This document shows positions 1 through 11,119 of a stretch of 64,000 bases of DNA, piece by piece. Under the pieces are notes generated by a model. It saw only the letters and a program-made list of their open reading frames with translations. It made no database searches and was not told the DNA's origin. How positions within the stretch are numbered: position 1 is the first letter of the stretch; the number at the start of each line of letters is the position of its first letter. Origin of the DNA: Protea cynaroides. Its lineage: Eukaryota > Streptophyta > Magnoliopsida > Proteales > Proteaceae. The stretch is taken from assembly GCA_028583415.1 (NCBI GenBank), contig CM053274.1:91333549-91397548 (forward strand), in the 5' to 3' direction. A program made the position numbers and the translations under genes.

Positions 1-2070
1 TGAGTTATTCTATTGATAATCATTTAGTAAGACAATGTGTTAAGACTTAATTAGATCTGTTACTGCTGAACCTAGACTACGACACCCATAAATGGATTAG
101 GTAGAGCATCCCCCCCTCCTTCCCTCTCTCTCTCTCTCTCTCCAACCCCCACCAAACTCATGCAATTCACAAAGTCTTAGAAACACTTTCAGGAAATGTT
201 TACATTGTTTTTTTTTCTCTCTTAAGAACATATTGGGAGCAGATCAGCAGAACAGCAGAACAGCAGAACAGCATTTGGCACACCAGTCCATTTCGTTCGC
301 TCTTGAAGAGCAAATGTGGTTCATTCATAGAGCAAAAAAAAGCTGTTATTCTGTTTGTCAACAAAAATCGAGCGAAGCCAAAAAAAATTCCTCTTTTCTC
401 ACCGCATAGAACAAAGGTCTTCCTCTCGCACACACCACATGATTCTTGAGCGATTCTCCTCCTTATTTTATTCTTGGAAAGCTAAAGACTTCCATGGCTG
501 GATTTTTGTCATAAAATCAAAAGATGAATGCTTAGATGAATGCCACCATCTTCTATTCTCAACTATTCCTCCTCCTAACAACCAAAATCTACGAGTTCTA
601 CTTCCATATATGTGAGTTTGTAACTTGTCTTGCTTTGACATTCCCTTCTGGTTAAACTTATAATTGTTTTAGCTCTTCCCAGTTGTAGGAGAGCCTTATG
701 AGGTTCTCTATATCTTGTTTTTTCTTTTATTTGTTGTACCTAAAACATGATGTTGAACTGACTAATATCTGACACTTTATTTTTCATTTCTGACATTGTT
801 AAGTATGTGTGTTGAACTGACTAATATGTATAGGATTGTATCAGCATTTTAAAGGGGCTCTACATTGTAAACCAGATATTTGTGCTGGTTGATGACTCTA
901 TAGTATGGTCCCTGTTTTCAGAAGAGATCTTTGCCACAAAGGCTCCAAAATATTCACATTGATGTGCTGGCCTGTGGTAGAAGTAATTGGAAGAATGGTA
1001 TTGGGGGTCTGTTTTCAGAGAATGCATACTACAATTTCTTAGCAGGTGGTGATAATGGAATTGAATAGAGAGTTATGATCTGGAAAAGCCAGCGCCCCCC
1101 CCCTCTCTCTTCTCTCTCGCTTCTGGATCCTAGTGTTTGCTTTGGGTTTTGGTCCAGTCCCTTTGGATCCTAGTGTTTGCTTGGATTTTGACAGGTATGC
1201 GAGTCTTTAGCTCAAACAGGTAGAATACTTGGAGATTCCCCAAGACTCGTTGAATTTTCTTATGTTTCATTTTTTAAATTCTAATGAAATGAGTGCAAAT
1301 GACAATTGTCATGTAGTAACACTACAGATGATTGAAGATGGCATTTTCATAAATATAGACGAGTGTTGGAAGTAATTCCATTAAAGTGTCTGCCAAACAC
1401 CATTCTTCCCCCTTCCCCCGGGGGTTCTGGAAGCACTTTTTTTGTCAGGTTACCAAATGGCATTCTACTCCCTGAAACTACTCTCTGTGAGCAGAAACAG
1501 GAAAAAGTAGTTTTGGATCAATACTACTTTCTGAGAGCAGAAACGCTACCAAACAAAGCCTAAGTCATTGACACCATACATCATTCATACAGATAAATGG
1601 AGTTAACCTCAAAAAATTAAGCATTAAAAAAAATGAAGTCTCAAACACAAGTACACAATAGCTTTCATGATGGTCTCTGTAAAACAAGTGATCAAAAGAA
1701 TTTGCTCAACTCAAACATTTAAATAATTGAAAATCAGAAACAAAGAAGACTATTGATCTCTGCATAATAATACATAAATCCTTCTCCTCAGTAACCAAAC
1801 AGAGAGATCAAAGCTGAGATCCCCAATCACGAGCAACTGCCACTACCCATTTCCCAAGATGCAAGAAGATAACAATATCATGCAGCAATGAATCACTAAG
1901 GTAATAATCAAAATTGGATGAGGTTATCATGACCTTTACCAAATTTAAGAAGAGAATAAATTCAGGACAGGTTGATTAGAATTTCAAGGTGTACATGAGC
2001 TATGTTGTTCCATTTTCTAGTGATCTCCACTACCATTTCAGAGAGAACATTTCTTAAGGTGGGGGGAAGT
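1..2070. other. Intergenic DNA plus 3' flank of TM9SF copy A
   Basis: I see no convincing coding region. Short open frames of 66-86 codons occur near 200-615 and 1363-1563, but they lack recognisable motifs and overlap one another. There is a CT microsatellite at about 117-142 and a second pyrimidine run near 1096-1120. A short phrase (GGATCCTAGTGTTTGCTT) is repeated at about 1126 and 1168. From about 1740 to 2070 the sequence resembles the 18290-18637 region beside TM9SF copy C. Because both stretches lie just after the stop codon on the minus strand, this is probably the conserved 3' UTR and downstream flank of the duplicated gene. Confidence 0.5.
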
Positions 2071-4062
2071 TCAATCTAGTTTCACTGAAGAGAACAGGTA
2101 GTGCACAAACCAGAAAGAAGACATGAAACCAACTGTGCCTGTGGCAAGCATGATGGCTGTAACCATGAAGAGGGAGTAACCAAGGTAAAGAGTAGACGAG
2201 ACAAGGCCACTCAGATTCCTGAGATCAAATATGAGATAGTTTATGGAGTACAAGAAAATGTAGAGGGCAACAGAACCAGAGGCAAAGAAGGACTTCCACC
2301 ACCACCTCCAGTCCTCCACACAGAGGTGCATGTAAGTTAGAACAAGGGACACTTCAGCACAGACTACCACAAGAAGGGTCAATACTATGAACAAGAATCC
2401 AAAGACATAGTAGACACGGCCCATCCAAATGCTAGACAGTATGAAGAACAGCTCAATGAAGAGGGTGCCAAAAGGAAGAGTCCCTGCTCCAAGGACCAGT
2501 AACCAAGATGGGTACTTCTGAGCTGGGATTTCGCGAGGGATCTGATTGGTCCGAACAGGGTACTCAATGTGAGGTGCCTTTGCCCCAAGGTACCCACCCA
2601 CAAGAGTAAGAGGAACAGAGATGCAGAACCAGAGCAAAATCAGAACAACAAAAATGGAGAAAGGAATTGCCCCAGTACTGTTGCTATGCCACAAAAGGAA
2701 ATTCAAAGAGGTTAGTATCAGAAAGGCGATACCAGGGAAGAAGCAGGCAGCCTTCCATGAGATTGAAATCCATCCCACGTTACTGTTACAACTGATTGTC
2801 CTCCAAAGCCGAACAGCAACATAACCCGCTGCAATTCCAAGGAACATGTAGAAGAATAGCATACCAGTGAGAAGAGCTCCACGAGAAGCTGGAGACAAGA
2901 AGCCAAGGGCAGCAAACATGATTGTCACAACTGCCATTCCCAGAATTTGAACTCCATCTCCAGCCATTATACAAAGGAGGGTGGGATTGTTTGGAATCCT
3001 GAAGACATCTCCCACGACAAGCTTCCACCCAGATAGCTCCTCATTCATTTGGGCCTGTGCTTCCTTGTCGAGCTGCTCATAGCGAGTAAGGTCTCGCCGG
3101 ACAGTCCTCAAGAATATCACGAGCACAATACCAGCGAGGAAGGTGATCACCATGAGAGAGTTGAGAATCGAGAACCAGTGTACCTTCGCTCCCTCCATCT
3201 TCAAGTATGCATCCCATCTCGATGGCCACTTGATATCGCTCTCGATAAAGTTGACCTCATAGGAAAAGGCCAACGACTGACCTTGCTTAACAGCCATCGC
3301 CACAGTGGAGGGATCGCATCGAATAGCAGATGGGTATTTGTCGTGCATCTTCAGTTTCTTTACTGCCTCCATATCGTGCAGGAAACTGCACGGAACCACC
3401 TCAAATCCCACAACCATGTAACCAGGAACACTGGATCCGGACTTCTCCATCGTAGGGATCACCTCACCAGCATCACCAGTGCTCATCATTCCGGCCATAT
3501 TGGATTCCTCATACTTGTGTACCAGTACCGTGAACTTCAAATGGTTAAACACATAGTAAACATCCTGAACCTTGATACCCACGGGGTAACCGGTCCATCG
3601 GATAAAGTAACTATCTTTCTTTGTGTAGCGAATAGCAGGGAGGTTGTCAAGGATCAGATTCACCTGATACATCTCATCTATCCTCTTCGTCAAAACACTG
3701 AAGTCATCGGCTGACAAGGGACCGGTTTGGCAGAGAAAGATCTCCGTCTCATTGACATACATCTTAAATCTGAGAGGCGAATTTTCAATCCTATCCCCCA
3801 TCAGGAGTTCACCCAGGTTTTCTCGGCTGTCTTTCACGCCTTCAGCAGGTTTACAGAAGGGTAGACTGTAATAGCTAAAGGGCATCTCAGCATCGATGGA
3901 AGTAAGAGAATTCACTTTCACTGATAACTGTTCGCTAACTCCGTATTTATGAGGGTAACTACCCGGAAGATAAAACCCATCTCCGGACGGAAGAATCAAG
4001 CAGCAAAGCAATACCCAGATCCATAATTGACGGACACAGCCCATCGTTCCCAATTTTTCCAT
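2071..4062 (-). CDS. TM9SF/EMP70 (transmembrane nine, nonaspanin) family protein, copy A, intact
   Basis: Single uninterrupted 663-residue frame, full length for a plant TM9SF protein. An N-terminal signal peptide (hydrophobic core about residues 13-26, then SGDG before FYLPGSYPHKY) is followed by a lumenal domain (about 30-295) with the family phrases SLPFCKP (67-73) and NLPAIRYTKK (140-149). Nine membrane segments lie at roughly 296-318, 369-390, 397-419, 438-458, 468-492, 525-545, 550-578, 590-612 and 623-655. The WRWWWKSFFASGS signature is at 585-597. The protein ends in K-L-D, matching the KXD/E signal that in plant endomembrane proteins binds coat proteins and holds them in the Golgi (family knowledge). 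Molecular role: membrane-protein sorting in the Golgi/endosome; the exact function of this copy is inferred. ATG at 4060-4062 is the first in frame and precedes the signal peptide. It shares its layout, without gaps, with copy C. Confidence 0.95.
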   Translation of the reverse strand: MEKLGTMGCVRQLWIWVLLCCLILPSGDGFYLPGSYPHKYGVSEQLSVKVNSLTSIDAEMPFSYYSLPFCKPAEGVKDSRENLGELLMGDRIENSPLRFKMYVNETEIFLCQTGPLSADDFSVLTKRIDEMYQVNLILDNLPAIRYTKKDSYFIRWTGYPVGIKVQDVYYVFNHLKFTVLVHKYEESNMAGMMSTGDAGEVIPTMEKSGSSVPGYMVVGFEVVPCSFLHDMEAVKKLKMHDKYPSAIRCDPSTVAMAVKQGQSLAFSYEVNFIESDIKWPSRWDAYLKMEGAKVHWFSILNSLMVITFLAGIVLVIFLRTVRRDLTRYEQLDKEAQAQMNEELSGWKLVVGDVFRIPNNPTLLCIMAGDGVQILGMAVVTIMFAALGFLSPASRGALLTGMLFFYMFLGIAAGYVAVRLWRTISCNSNVGWISISWKAACFFPGIAFLILTSLNFLLWHSNSTGAIPFSIFVVLILLWFCISVPLTLVGGYLGAKAPHIEYPVRTNQIPREIPAQKYPSWLLVLGAGTLPFGTLFIELFFILSSIWMGRVYYVFGFLFIVLTLLVVVCAEVSLVLTYMHLCVEDWRWWWKSFFASGSVALYIFLYSINYLIFDLRNLSGLVSSTLYLGYSLFMVTAIMLATGTVGFMSSFWFVHYLFSSVKLD

Positions 4063-4440
4063 GGTTTTCTTCAGATCCGGAAGGGAAAATCGTGGGATTA
4101 ATGAAGAACTAGATCAAACTTCAAATAATTTTCCTACGAGATGCAAAATTTAGAGTTATTCAATAACAGGAACAGTATTTGAACAAAATGCAATAATCTC
4201 CTTAGAAAAAGAAAACAGCAACAAATATTTATACATTTGATGGAAAAAACAACTGACCTTTCAAATAGACAGAGAAACAGAAACATAACAAAGATAAGTC
4301 TCTCCGTTATAGAAATTTCTGCAACTACGGAGACTGGTGAAGATCCTGAAATCTGGATCGGATCGAAATCGAGAGGAAGAAGCCCTAAACACGAAACCCC
4401 TATTCCTTGACTTTGAATGTTCTGGTTACAGCTGCGAGTA
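4063..4440 (-). other. Probable 5' UTR with an intron, TM9SF copy A
   Basis: Upstream of the ATG on the minus strand the sequence can be aligned with the region upstream of copy C. A conserved splice-donor-like GTCAGTT begins at 4257 here and at 20832 beside copy C. The leader beyond it (about 4258-4440) shares the phrase CTGAAATCTGG (plus strand) in both copies. This suggests a non-coding first exon and an intron in the 5' UTR. The acceptor is not resolved; one candidate AG lies a few bases upstream of the ATG. Confidence 0.4.
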
Positions 4441-6453
4441 AACCACTATATTAACTAACTTGATCGCTCCGAAACGCCTATAAAATACATTTCCCACTGT
4501 CAGATCTGTTTTTATGACTCTATTACCCCTCTATTTCCCCTGTTATTACTAGTTAACAGAACCATCACCATTCTCGTCAAAACCGGTCCAGTTCTTGAAC
4601 TAGTCCGCTGAGCCAGATTGGCTTTCCACTCACATGGTTCAACCACTAAGACCATTGGGTTGACCCAGAGCAGGTCCATCAATGACCTGATTGGACAGTG
4701 CTGATCCCATAACAGATTGGCCGATCTGGTTCGTTCCTGAATCCTTGAGGTCAAGTGGATCGACTTCGTTTAATCCGGAGCAGAATCAACTAACATGCAA
4801 GATTCGATCCCAAATTTTAAAAGCCAGAGAAAATTGGTAGGGTAAAGTCGGTTAATGGTCAATGCCTTTTAATCGGTATCGGATCTGTTGGATCCGCGGT
4901 AATTCATATCAGTTTTGGATCCGATTGATATTCAATTTAATTCTGTTTTAATATTATTATATACAGTATCGACCACATATCAATTTCCTATGAGTTCCGT
5001 ATATCGGTTTTGAATATGACTAATACTGTTAGATATCTAGATTTAGAACCTTGATATCTACTCTTAGTATCGATCCACATTGATCTAGTTTAAGTCAATA
5101 CCCACTTTTTTGAGGATCATACTGATTTGTGGTCTGTATCTTAATTTTTAGTATTAAAATTTAAGAAAAATATTTTTATTATTTTCAACATACATGAACA
5201 AAACGTGACAACCAATTCCATTGGATGATTAACAAATATAAGGAAAATTTAAAAAAAAAAGGGGGGATTGGATTAGTCCATTTGGCCTGGCGATACTAAT
5301 CTACGAATCCAACATCAATCGTAACTTTTTAATTTGTATTAGGTATTGGATCATTATCAATCGTAATCTAATCTCATCAAACATCCAAGGCCAAGAATTT
5401 CCTCTTCAATGTGGAATATATAAAATTAGATTTTACTTTCTAAATAATTTGGTTGGAATATTTGACATGCACCATGGTCCATGGATAATAGAAAATAGGC
5501 TTAAAACTTAAAAGAATATTAGGGTGATATGTGATGGGATGGATCAACCTTTTGTTCAAACAAGGTATTCTTACCATGGTTTAAAAAATCGGGATCAGTT
5601 AACATCCGAATCACTACTCAACATTTAATTTTTCCCATGTATAAGGTCGATTCTAGGGATTTTTTTTTCTTTTTTTGGCTGAATCAAGCCCAACTTGATT
5701 CGAGATTGGATCGGGATCTCCGGTGGCTGATCGAGTTTCGTATACAAATTATAAAAGATGTGTTCAAATAAAAAAAATTTATAGAATTTAATGAAATCGG
5801 AGGTCACTTTTTAACTTCTTTTGTAATCAGTTTGTGTATATAGTTACGTTGGGTGTTAATTTTGGGATCAAACCAGTAACTTGGACTGAGCCAGCTCGAA
5901 TTAACTCAAAACTGATCCTGACCGAACTGTCATTGAACTTTTTGGTTGAGGTATGATATATCCTATCGGTCTTGGTCTGGTCCATGCTAATCCAAAACCT
6001 ACCCAAAAAGTGGACCGATGAGATTGAACCAGATAATGGCCTGAACTAAACCGATTTGGACCGAATATTAAACCCTTACTTCACTACTTCAGCCTTTTAG
6101 ATGGCCTTAACGAGTTTCCTATCAGGCTTTCAATCCTAATCGGCCTGAACTAGCCCGATAACAGTCCGATAAGTAAAGCCCGATAACAACCCAAAACCGG
6201 ATCGGCACGTTAGTTAATGTGCATAGTGCAACCCACCTAGCTTGAACTTCTTAATAGAATATTTCAGTTAGGACCTATAAAAACCCGACACCAAATTGAT
6301 TTAGATCGGCCCGTTGACACCCCTATTAGGCAAGGTGAGGTTAAGTGCAATAACTTGTACTTGGAGGGTCCAAAAGCTTTATTCAAACCCAACCCATAGA
6401 TTTAGGAATAGTGGGTTTGAGTTGGAGGATTCAAATTCTTTTCTCCAAGAGAA
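4441..6453. other. Intergenic AT-rich DNA
   Basis: No supported gene. The frame at 4512-4754 (80 codons) has no recognisable motif. The stretch is rich in short degenerate phrases built on GGTATCGGATC and similar words, typical of decayed plant intergenic DNA, but I cannot assign it to an element. Confidence 0.4.
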
Positions 6454-6626
6454 TCTAGAGGAGAGGTGACGCTCCAATTGGATGGATGATTCATTCGAGC
6501 CTTCCATTCAAACCGACATTGAGCTGACAAGCTGAGCTGACAGGGGGTGTCGGTTCGGATAGAGGGCTTAGATTCACCAGAGTCCTAGGTGTCGTCCATC
6601 TAATGGGGCATCACCTCTCCTCTAGA
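6454..6626. mobile_element. Small inverted-repeat element (MITE-like), ~173 bp
   Basis: The left end begins TCTAGAGGAGAGGTGACGC. The right end, read on the other strand, begins TCTAGAGGAGAGGTGATGC and continues in similarity to roughly 30 bases (CCAATTGGATG against CCATTAGATG). The element has no coding capacity. No clear target duplication was identified, so the superfamily is unassigned. Confidence 0.6.
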
Positions 6627-6959
6627 CACATGTAGGCTGTAGTTAAATGTACCTGGTCAACAATTGCACATGGTCTTTAATCTTCAGCTCCCTTTTAAAG
6701 GAAAGTTACCTGATTACTAAATTAGGAAACCATTTCAATAAATGAAACTATCAACTTTGGAGTAAGGTAGAAGTAATCGGTATTGAATCCTTACACCAAT
6801 ACGATTTCATATCAGTTTTGGATCTGATTTATTTTTTTACCTCAATTTATTTTAATAAAAATTTGACACATTTTAGTTTCCCATTGGATTCTTACATCAA
6901 TACGATTCAAATTGGGTTGGATCGATTTTATACATGGTCGATACCGTGTTCAGTACTTA

Positions 6960-7266
6960 GGCTCTCTTTGGTTTGTATTATATAATGTATTATATAATAT
7001 ATTATAAAATTTATGATTGTTTAGTATAATTTATAATGTCTATTTATAATTAAAATAATCGATATAATTTATTATCTACAAATAGGTTAGTAGCTATTTA
7101 TCATTATTAGAATAATCTATTAGGTGATTGTTTATATTTCTGATTATATAATGTATTATATTTAGTGGTACCAAATAGTCATTATTTATTACTCATAATC
7201 CATTATCATAATTGATTTATCACAAATAACTCATAATACATTATATAATACAAACCAAAGAGAGCC
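6960..7266. mobile_element. PIF/Harbinger (Tourist)-like MITE with TTA target duplication
   Basis: Inverted ends: the left end starts GGCTCTCTTTGGTTTGTATT, and the right end is its near-perfect complement (AATACAAACCAAAGAGAGCC). Similarity continues inward through TATATAATGTATTA. The flanking trinucleotide TTA is present on both sides (6957-6959 and 7267-7269), the target-site duplication of the PIF/Harbinger superfamily. The 307-bp body is AT-rich and non-coding, so it would depend on a transposase supplied elsewhere. Confidence 0.85.
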
Positions 7267-7269
7267 TTA

Positions 7270-7673
7270 ATCTACTTATTAAATTTTGGAATAAGTTTTC
7301 CTTCACCGAATGTGAGTAGGATTACATTATTATGATCTCAATATTACTCCCTTACCATTAGAATGTCCAAAACGCCTTTCTCATTGTTCTAGGAGTCCCA
7401 ACTCTCAACTCCCATTCAAGCACTACAGATTGAGTACACCGCAAGTGTTGTAGGGAAAAATGCATATCACACAAAGGGGAAAGAAGAAATTTCCATCCAA
7501 TCATTAAAAAAGTCTCCTTCACTGAAAATGAAAACGATAAATGTCCACCCTTTCACATTTTCACATGGATTATAAAATGACCATCCTACCCCTGCTCTTG
7601 AATGCCCATACCCATGCTCTCATTGGTCCCGCATTGGCCAAGCAACAAGGAACATCTCTTGAGTTGGGGAAGC
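7270..7673. other. Short intergenic stretch before the 3' end of TM9SF copy B
   Basis: No gene supported. The last ~30 bases before the former stop codon (GTTGGGGAAGCTCAATCT) match the positions just downstream of copies A and C, marking it as former 3' UTR of copy B. Confidence 0.4.
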
Positions 7674-8068
7674 TCAATCTAATTTCACTTAAGAGAACAG
7701 TCTATGGACAAGCCAGAACGAAGAAAGGAACCCAACTGTTCCCGTGGCCATCATAATCGCCAAAACCGCTAGGAGCGAGTAACCAAGGTAAACAGTAACT
7801 GAGACAGGGTCGCTCAGACTATCGAGAGAGAACATGAGATAATTAATGGAGTTCAGAAAAAGGTAGATGACAACTGAACCAGAAGCAAAGAAAGATTTCC
7901 ACCACCACCTCCAGTCCTCCCCACGGAGGCACAAGTAGGTGATGACTACGGAAACTTCAGCAGTGAATACCAATAAGAGGATCAAAACGATGAACAGACA
8001 TCCAAAATAATAGTAAACACTGCCCATCCAAATGCTGGACATTATAGAGAAAATTTCAAAGTGGAGTG
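7674..8068 (-). pseudogene. TM9SF copy B, 3' part (last ~130 codons), cut off by retrotransposon insertion
   Basis: Translates as the last three membrane segments of TM9SF, including SSIWMGSVYYYFG, EDWRWWWKSFFASGS and TGTVGFLSSFW. It aligns with residues from about 535 to the end of copies A and C. A TAA at 7689-7691 replaces the serine codon just before V-K-L-D. The original TGA is still readable at 7674-7676 after GTG AAA TTA GAT, so even before disruption this copy would have lost its KXD Golgi signal unless the stop arose later. At 8068 similarity to TM9SF ends exactly at the edge of an LTR retrotransposon. The rest of the gene resumes at 12702. It is not functional. Confidence 0.93.
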
Positions 8069-10134
8069 TGTTGGCTTGTTGGCCCTTGTATTGTAATTGT
8101 TGGCAACATGGGCTAACTAGGCCAAGTTTGATGAGAGAAAGTGTCTGCGGGCCCCACAGACGATATGTCAGTGACACAGGCGATATGTCAGTGATACAGG
8201 TGATATGGCAATAATACAGTGATATGGCAGTGATATGGCGATATGGTGTCGCATTTGTTGCATTCAAGAAGAGAGAAGCATTCATAGAAGAGAGAGAAAG
8301 AGGAGAGAGAAATGTGGGTGGAACCCACATGTGGGTGGGACCCACTGTACCTAGGTGGCATGCCAGCCTGGCCGAGGGCCAAGGCAGCCAGCCAGCAGGC
8401 CAGCCACATGGCACCACAAGCAAACACAGCCGCACAACCCTTAGGTAGCAGGCCCGCAAGGCCATGCCGCAAGGCAGCATGCCCGCAAGGCCATGCCGCA
8501 AAGCAGCAGGCTCGCAAGGCCATGCCGCAAGGCAGCAGGCTCGCGCGCGCGCACGCCTTCCCTCGGCAGTCCGCACACCAGATGTTTGAGAAATTTCCAG
8601 GAGAGAGAAAGCCTCTCTAGAAATTTTCTCTGTAGAGTTTTTAACAAACTCTTAAAAGGTTACAGAGGCCATTTTTCTTGGTTTCAAGGGCATTTTGGGC
8701 AGTTTCAAAAAGCCAAAATCCCATATCAACGGCCCAGATGAAGCCACGTTGTCATTGTTCCAATCTTACGGCCAGAAAAAGTGCGGGCTATGGTGTGGCG
8801 CAGACGGTGCGCCCAAATCCTTTCGCGCATAATTTTATTGGCCAGCCGTAGTTTAATATGGTGCAACATGTTACATGAAAGGTTTGCTTTTATTCAGTGT
8901 GGTGCGCGCACGGTACGACGACGGATCAAGATCTCGATCCAGTGGATGAGATCAACGCCGACAGTCGCTGACGGGTCTGACATGATCCAACTTATCCAAT
9001 TGAATCCCACCTTTTTGAGTGAGATCCGACGGCCGAATTTAGAGATTCGTCAATCGGCCAATCAGATCTCGACAGCGCAAGACGCGGCGCGGCTACGGTG
9101 CTTCGCAGGTGTATCATACAAGGCTCAAAGATTCCATTTGAAATTATTTTAGTGGCCGAACTTGTTTTTGCCATAACTTGATCAAATAGGAGGCCATATC
9201 CGACGATCCAAATTGCACCGAGCTAGGTTTTTCATTATCTTTCAATTGAGAATGGTTTGGGAGGTTGCTGGTCGAGTGAAACAGAGGGAGAGAGGCGATT
9301 TTGAGGAGAAAAGCTTTATTCTTTATTTTTTAGAGGTATTCTGGTTTTGGGAATTGAAGACAATCATTCATCATCTCTATTCGTGCCCATGTCCGTGCAC
9401 TGCTGTGTTTTTTGAAGGATGGTGGAGCTTTCTTGCATCTAACAAGGGATTGATTGTTTATCAGAAGAAGAGAAACACTGCATATGTCGTCAGTTGTGAG
9501 ATTTTCTCAACTCCCTCATTATTTATTGAATTAATGCATTGTATGCTAAAGTAGGTTGAGAATGTTGAATGCCTACATTGTATGGGAGTCTCTTGTATTC
9601 TAGCTTAGGCAAAAAAAAAAAAAAAAGTATTGAATGCCTTGCTAGTTTGGGATTTAATTGTAGGGCATCACTATTAACCCCAAAAATTATTTTATTTGTG
9701 GTGTGTTCAGTGGGTGCTGGACACTGGCTTTATGCCTGAAGTTTAACAATGTTTGCCCTCTTAGTTTTATGCTGAGAAAACTTAGGGTGAGTATTCTTGT
9801 CCTGTAAAGGGCTAAAAGTTGAGTATTGAGTAAATACGGAGTCCATTGGGCATTACTCCGTGGATTAGCCATCACACACTATGGTGGTGAACTACGTAAC
9901 CCTTCTGTGTCGTGGAATGCTTTGATTATGTATTTTATGAAGTGCGTGGAATGAATTGCAGGATGGGTATGTAAATTCGGTAGACCTGGCCACTGAGTGG
10001 TTGCGAGGTAGATTTGCATACAGTTGTGTGTGGGACAGTTTATTTCATAAACAACACTGGGCAGTAAAAAAATATCAAGGGAAAAGTTATTACACTAATT
10101 CACCCCCCCTCTCAGTGTCATTCAAGGTCCATCA
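8069..10134 (+). repeat. Left LTR (~2.07 kb) of the Copia-type element
   Basis: Bounded by TG...CA. It contains a block of short repeats GATATGNCAGTGA at about 8160-8250. A GC-rich tandem repeat of roughly 33 bp lies at about 8440-8555 (core GCCATGCCGCAAGGCAGCAG). The 3' end (GGCATTACTCCGTGGA ... CCACTGAGTGGT.GCGAGGTAGATTTGCAT) is shared with the right LTR. The long open frames across this stretch are a by-product of its GC-rich repeats. Confidence 0.85.
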
Positions 10135-10160
10135 ATTGGTATCAGAGCACCAGACTCAGT
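10135..10160 (+). other. Primer-binding site for reverse transcription
   Basis: TTGGTATCAGAGC directly after the left LTR is the standard plant Copia/Gypsy primer site, pairing with the 3' end of initiator tRNA-Met. It fixes the end of the LTR and the orientation of the element (plus strand). Confidence 0.88.
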
Positions 10161-10198
10161 AACAGCTAAATCAGCATCTGAGAGATCAGAAGGTAACA

Positions 10199-11094
10199 AT
10201 GGCATCAGGGGAAGGCTCTCATAAACCCCCATTGTTTGATGGTACAGACTTTGTGTTTTGGAAAAGGAGAATGGAGATTTATGTGGGATCACTTGAGTTT
10301 GATGTTTGAGCTGCAGTTGAAATTGACTACACTCCACATGATACAGTTACTCCTAGTGCAATAGACAAAAAGATTTTGAGAATAACAGAAAAGCATTCAA
10401 TGTCATTCAAGGTGGTCTGACAAACAGTGAATTATCCAAGGTCATGGATTGCAAGACTACAAAGGAGGTCTGAGATAGACTGATAAATATCTATGAAGGA
10501 GACAAGAAGATCAAGAAAGTGAAACTACAAACATTCAGGGCTCAGTTTGAAAACCTGAAAATGAATGAGGATGAAACTGTTGATCAGTACATGAACAGAG
10601 TGAATGAAGTGGTTAACTCCATCAGAGGACTTGGTGAAGGCTTAAAATGTTCTGTTGTTTGTCAGAAAATATTACGGTCTTTCACATCCAAGTATGAATC
10701 AAAAGTTTCTGCTCTTGAAGAAGCTAAGGATTTGGATGAAGTCACCGTAGATGAAATACATGGAGCATTGACAGCTTTTGAGATGAGAATAGACCCTGGA
10801 ACTACTGTAGACAAGCAAGTAGCTTTCAAGGCTATGAAGAAGCTGAGAATTTTTGAAAAACAAAATGATGAAGAAAGTGAAGATGAGGCCATAACTCATT
10901 TTACTAGAAATTTAAAAAAGGGTACAGAAAAATACAAGAACAAGCTTCCTTTCAAATGTTTCAATTGTGGCAAGGTTAGACATTTTGCTGTAAAATGCCC
11001 CAAGAAGAATAAGATTGACAGTGATGATGAAGATGAAAATAAATACAAGTTCAAGGCAAAGAAAAATTACAATTTCAAAAAGAAAACAGTATAA
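10199..11094 (+). pseudogene. Copia-type gag remnant
   Basis: The start at 10199 opens MASGEGSHKPPLFDG, followed by F-W-K-R-R-M, typical of the start of Copia gag. The first stop (TGA, 10307-10309) sits where the family usually has tryptophan. More stops and frame changes follow up to about 10470. From about 10519 to 11094 the frame is open, with LQTFRAQFENLKM and a zinc knuckle of the form C-x2-C-x4-H-x4-C (CFNCGKVRHFAVKC). It packages retrotransposon RNA in the living family. Here it is broken and has no pol downstream. Confidence 0.85.
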
Positions 11095-11119
11095 GTGATA
11101 CAGAGAAAACAGTAGCATT

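Noticed and set aside
3049..3714. A 221-codon plus-strand frame
   Set aside because: It lies entirely opposite TM9SF copy A and has no motif of its own; it is a shadow of codon usage.
7689..8576. A 295-codon minus-strand open frame that appears to fuse an Ala/Cys-rich N terminus to TM9SF
   Set aside because: The N-terminal half is the start of a retrotransposon LTR read antisense, GC-rich tandem repeats included. The TM9SF part begins exactly at the insertion point, so the fusion is accidental.
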